Origin: an uncultured Clostridium sp.
GTDB taxonomy: Bacteria > Cyanobacteriota > Vampirovibrionia > Gastranaerophilales > Gastranaerophilaceae
Length of the DNA: 26,278 nt
Reading direction: 5' to 3'
Assembly: GCA_958449715.1 (NCBI GenBank)
Contig: CAUDIU010000017.1
Coordinates: forward strand, 1 to 26,278
Made by a program: the position numbers and the translations under genes. This document shows, one piece after another, positions 24,109-26,278 of the stretch (the first letter of the stretch is position 1; the number at the start of each line of letters is the position of its first letter). The notes beneath the pieces were generated by a model that saw only the letters and a program-made list of their open reading frames with translations, ran no database searches and was not told the origin of the DNA.

Positions 24109-25583
24109 TGAATAAAAAAATCGGGCAGCTTAAAAACATAGCAGCTAAAATTTGTGTTGTAACAGCAGTAATGATGACTTTCACAGTCCCTGCTTTTGCG
24201 ACAAAAATTCCTGATAATGTACAAAAGTTTGTTGTTAAGGATTTCCCAAACACTACTTTTAGATTTGATGGGGTAATTATTCTGCCTGATAATACGATTT
24301 ATCTACCATTGCTTCCAGCAAAAATTATTACTCCTGAAAAATTAGAGATAAAACAAACTTATCCTACAGGAAAAACTCTTGCTTCAAAGCCAAATATTGT
24401 TATTTTGAATAATGATTTCGCGTTGTTGAAAGTTTTGACAGATACAAATGGACATAAAACTATTTACAAAATGGCAAATCCTCCTATGGAATTAAGAACC
24501 GGTCTTCTGCCTCAGGATATGTTAGTTCCGAAAGGATTAATTATACCAGAAAATATGAAATCAATTGTTGGAAATTTGGAAATTAAAACAGTTAATGATC
24601 CTGGTATTCGAGTAGAAAGTTCAAAACCTGTTGTGACACAACTTACAGGTTCTACTTTGAAAACTCTTTCGCAAATTCCACAATTAAAAAATAAAAGTTT
24701 TTATGTTTCATCACCTTATTCTAAAAATATTCAAGTCTTAAATCTTGGAGCTAAGACTCCTGAGTATTCATTGGCTCAAACTAATGTACCTATTGATATG
24801 GATGCTTATAATGATCAATTTTTACTTGTAACTGCTTATGAAAAGCCGTCAGTTGATGTTATTTCATTAGCAGATGATCAGATTATTAAACAAATTTATA
24901 TTAAAACTCAGCCTGATGAAATTGTAATTGATAAGAATAAAAATATCGCTTATATTTCAAGTTCTGTAGATTCAAGTATTTATACAGTTAATCTTGAAAC
25001 TATGACTTTGTCAAAACAAATAAAAATTACAGGCATGTGCGAAAAATTGACCTTATCAGAAGATGGGACAAAACTCTTTTATTATGATAAAAGAACACGT
25101 GATATTTGGGCTATTGAGTTAGATAATAATTATTTGTTAAAGGAAATTGGTAAATTCCCAAATGTTTCTAAAATTGTATACACAAATAACAAAATTTATA
25201 TAACAAGCAGAACAAAAAACAGACTAGCAATTATTGATTATGATACGATAAATCTGATTGCAGAAATAGAAATTTGTGAAAAACCTATTGATATGCTAGC
25301 TTTCCACGAAAGAGTATATGTATTAGGTGCTGGAGATAATTCTATTCAAGTTGTAGATGCTAAAACTGATACATTAACTGATTCTATTTATTTGAATACA
25401 AATGGCTTTTCTACAAAAATTAATCAGATTGAAAACACCAATATAGCTCTTATTACTGATACAAAGGCTTCATTATACACTGTATTTGATTTAGGAACTA
25501 ACAAAGTTATAAAAACTATTCCTATTGATATTCCTGCAAATACGATTGTTGTAACTGAAAAAGTTAAAAAGATTAATAAATAA
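24108..25583 (+). CDS. secreted beta-propeller protein (YVTN-type repeats)
   Basis: The 491-residue product has a signal peptide ending VPAFA (cleavage after about 31). The region from about 200 onward contains repeated units such as KNIQVLNLGAKTPEYSL, KNIAYISSSVDSSIYTVNLETMTLSKQIKI, NKIYITSRTKNRLAIIDYDTINLIAEIEI and ERVYVLGAGDNSIQVVDAKTDTL, the pattern of a seven-bladed beta-propeller of YVTN/quinoprotein-like type. Such proteins work as binding surfaces outside the cell or in the periplasm; the ligand is unknown. Residues 32-190 may be a second, beta-rich domain. Start and ribosome site (AAGGGAG) lie in the dnaJ end, with a one-base overlap. Why an exported protein is coupled to a cytoplasmic chaperone is unclear. 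Confidence 0.85.
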   Translation: MNKKIGQLKNIAAKICVVTAVMMTFTVPAFATKIPDNVQKFVVKDFPNTTFRFDGVIILPDNTIYLPLLPAKIITPEKLEIKQTYPTGKTLASKPNIVILNNDFALLKVLTDTNGHKTIYKMANPPMELRTGLLPQDMLVPKGLIIPENMKSIVGNLEIKTVNDPGIRVESSKPVVTQLTGSTLKTLSQIPQLKNKSFYVSSPYSKNIQVLNLGAKTPEYSLAQTNVPIDMDAYNDQFLLVTAYEKPSVDVISLADDQIIKQIYIKTQPDEIVIDKNKNIAYISSSVDSSIYTVNLETMTLSKQIKITGMCEKLTLSEDGTKLFYYDKRTRDIWAIELDNNYLLKEIGKFPNVSKIVYTNNKIYITSRTKNRLAIIDYDTINLIAEIEICEKPIDMLAFHERVYVLGAGDNSIQVVDAKTDTLTDSIYLNTNGFSTKINQIENTNIALITDTKASLYTVFDLGTNKVIKTIPIDIPANTIVVTEKVKKINK

Positions 25584-25601
25584 TTATACAGGCAATGAAT
25601 T

Positions 25602-26168
25602 ATGAAATATTTTGATGACACAACTGAAAATGTACTTAGCGAATTAGAAAAAACTCAAAAACAATTTTGGAATATTGCAAGAGTTACAGCAGAATTTTTA
25701 TATACATTAATAAGAGCAGAAAAGTCAAAAAACGTTTTGGAAGTCGGAACTTCAAACGGGTATTCTGGAATTTGGCTAGGGAAAGCAGTAAAAGAAAATG
25801 GTGGACATCTTACAACTATTGAGTTTTATGATAAAAGACTAGATGTCGCAAAAGAAAATTTCAAAACCTGCAAAGTTGATGATGTGATTACAACGCTAAA
25901 AGGTTCTGCTTTGATGCATCTTGAATATTTACCTGATGATTTTGAAATTGATTTTGCTTTCGTAGATGCTAATAAATCAGAGTATATCAAGTATTTTGAA
26001 TTTATAGATAAGCATTTGAAAAAAAATGGCATAATCGCATGTGATAATGTATTGTCACATGAGGCAAAATGCAAACCTTTTATTGATGCGATTAATGCAA
26101 ATCCAAATTATGAAAATGTTGTATTACCATTACCGGCTGGCTTATCTTTAGCTAGAAAAATAAAATAA
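25602..26168 (+). CDS. SAM-dependent O-methyltransferase (family 3)
   Basis: The 188-residue product matches the small catechol/caffeoyl-CoA-like O-methyltransferase family. SAM-binding motif I is LEVGTSNGYSG (46-56), an acidic residue follows in TTIEF (E74), VDANKSEY (121-128) carries a metal/catalytic Asp, and IIACDNV (144-150) supplies another Asp. The enzyme methylates a small hydroxyl compound using S-adenosylmethionine with a divalent metal. The substrate cannot be named. It follows the propeller gene by 18 bases and is probably in the same transcript. The ATG 25602 has only a weak ribosome site. It converges with a minus-strand gene four bases away. Confidence 0.9.
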   Translation: MKYFDDTTENVLSELEKTQKQFWNIARVTAEFLYTLIRAEKSKNVLEVGTSNGYSGIWLGKAVKENGGHLTTIEFYDKRLDVAKENFKTCKVDDVITTLKGSALMHLEYLPDDFEIDFAFVDANKSEYIKYFEFIDKHLKKNGIIACDNVLSHEAKCKPFIDAINANPNYENVVLPLPAGLSLARKIK

Positions 26169-26172
26169 GTAT

Positions 26173-26278
26173 TTATGTAGTTAATTTCTTTAATTTTTCT
26201 ATATCAGTAGTCCAAGTTCGGAAATTGTAATCTTTATTTTGTGTAATAAAGGTTTCCAGTGGAGTTTTGTTTTCTATT
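26173..26278 (-). CDS. C-terminal end of a truncated minus-strand gene (hypothetical)
   Basis: Reading the minus strand from the window edge, one frame is open for 34 residues (with NFRTWTTDIEKLKKL near the end) and stops at TAA 26175-26173. The start is outside the window. The fragment is too short to assign a family. It converges on the O-methyltransferase gene with a four-base gap, a plausible gene end. Confidence 0.6.
   Translation of the reverse strand, partial: IENKTPLETFITQNKDYNFRTWTTDIEKLKKLTT

Overview
The window looks like a chromosomal stretch of an AT-rich, diderm-type bacterium. A lipoprotein PpiC/SurA-like chaperone, a TonB/TolA C-terminal domain protein, a type IV/II prepilin and a LysM inner-membrane protein sit among standard core genes (recA, mfd, murA, rpmB, rarA, grpE, dnaJ) and two structural RNA genes (tmRNA and RNase P RNA). 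Several small proteins begin with a short '[IL]NF-x-G' motif, and a small RWYDxDP-repeat protein is coupled to murA. Together with a cyanobacterium-like RecA and a tmRNA without encoded CCA, this makes me favour the non-photosynthetic sister group of Cyanobacteria (Melainabacteria/Gastranaerophilales, gut). That assignment is an inference from recognition, not from a search.

Layout. 1-3552: a very AT-rich flank dominated by one 1112-residue SIR2-domain protein that looks like a single-gene anti-phage defence protein (DSR type). It lies just beyond the 3' end of ssrA, a common insertion site for mobile DNA. 3553-3903: non-coding spacer. 3904-4295: tmRNA (minus). 4356-5861: a small HTH/zinc-ribbon regulator and a lineage-odd lipoprotein-like protein (minus). 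5913-7582: the recA operon (minus), headed by a MerR-like HTH/coiled-coil gene. 7766-8935: a TonB-C protein and rpmB, convergent, sharing a strong bidirectional terminator. 9135-10969: a LysM membrane protein and rarA, again convergent around a terminator. 11051-13791: an orphan extracellular solute-binding protein and three unfamiliar small ORFs. 14025-15058: a prepilin followed at once by rnpB and its terminator. 15080-19632: mfd then a PpiC lipoprotein (minus). 19690-21359: murA coupled to the RWYDxDP gene (minus). 21538-26168 (plus): an unknown protein, then grpE, dnaJ, a beta-propeller secreted protein and a SAM O-methyltransferase. The window ends inside a minus-strand gene.

How it works together: most of the window is housekeeping, covering DNA repair (RecA, Mfd, RarA), RNA processing and ribosome rescue (RNase P, tmRNA), protein folding (GrpE, DnaJ, PpiC) and envelope functions (MurA, LysM, TonB-C, prepilin). 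The parts most likely to be accessory or new are the SIR2 defence protein next to ssrA, the 339-residue lipoprotein-like protein with its double N-terminal signal, and the cluster of small unknown ORFs at 12265-13791. Regulatory signals that can be read include five clear hairpin terminators or terminator candidates, an inverted repeat straddling the promoter of the HTH gene, a palindrome next to the recA-operon promoter, and extended -10 boxes placed exactly for leaderless transcription of rarA and mfd.
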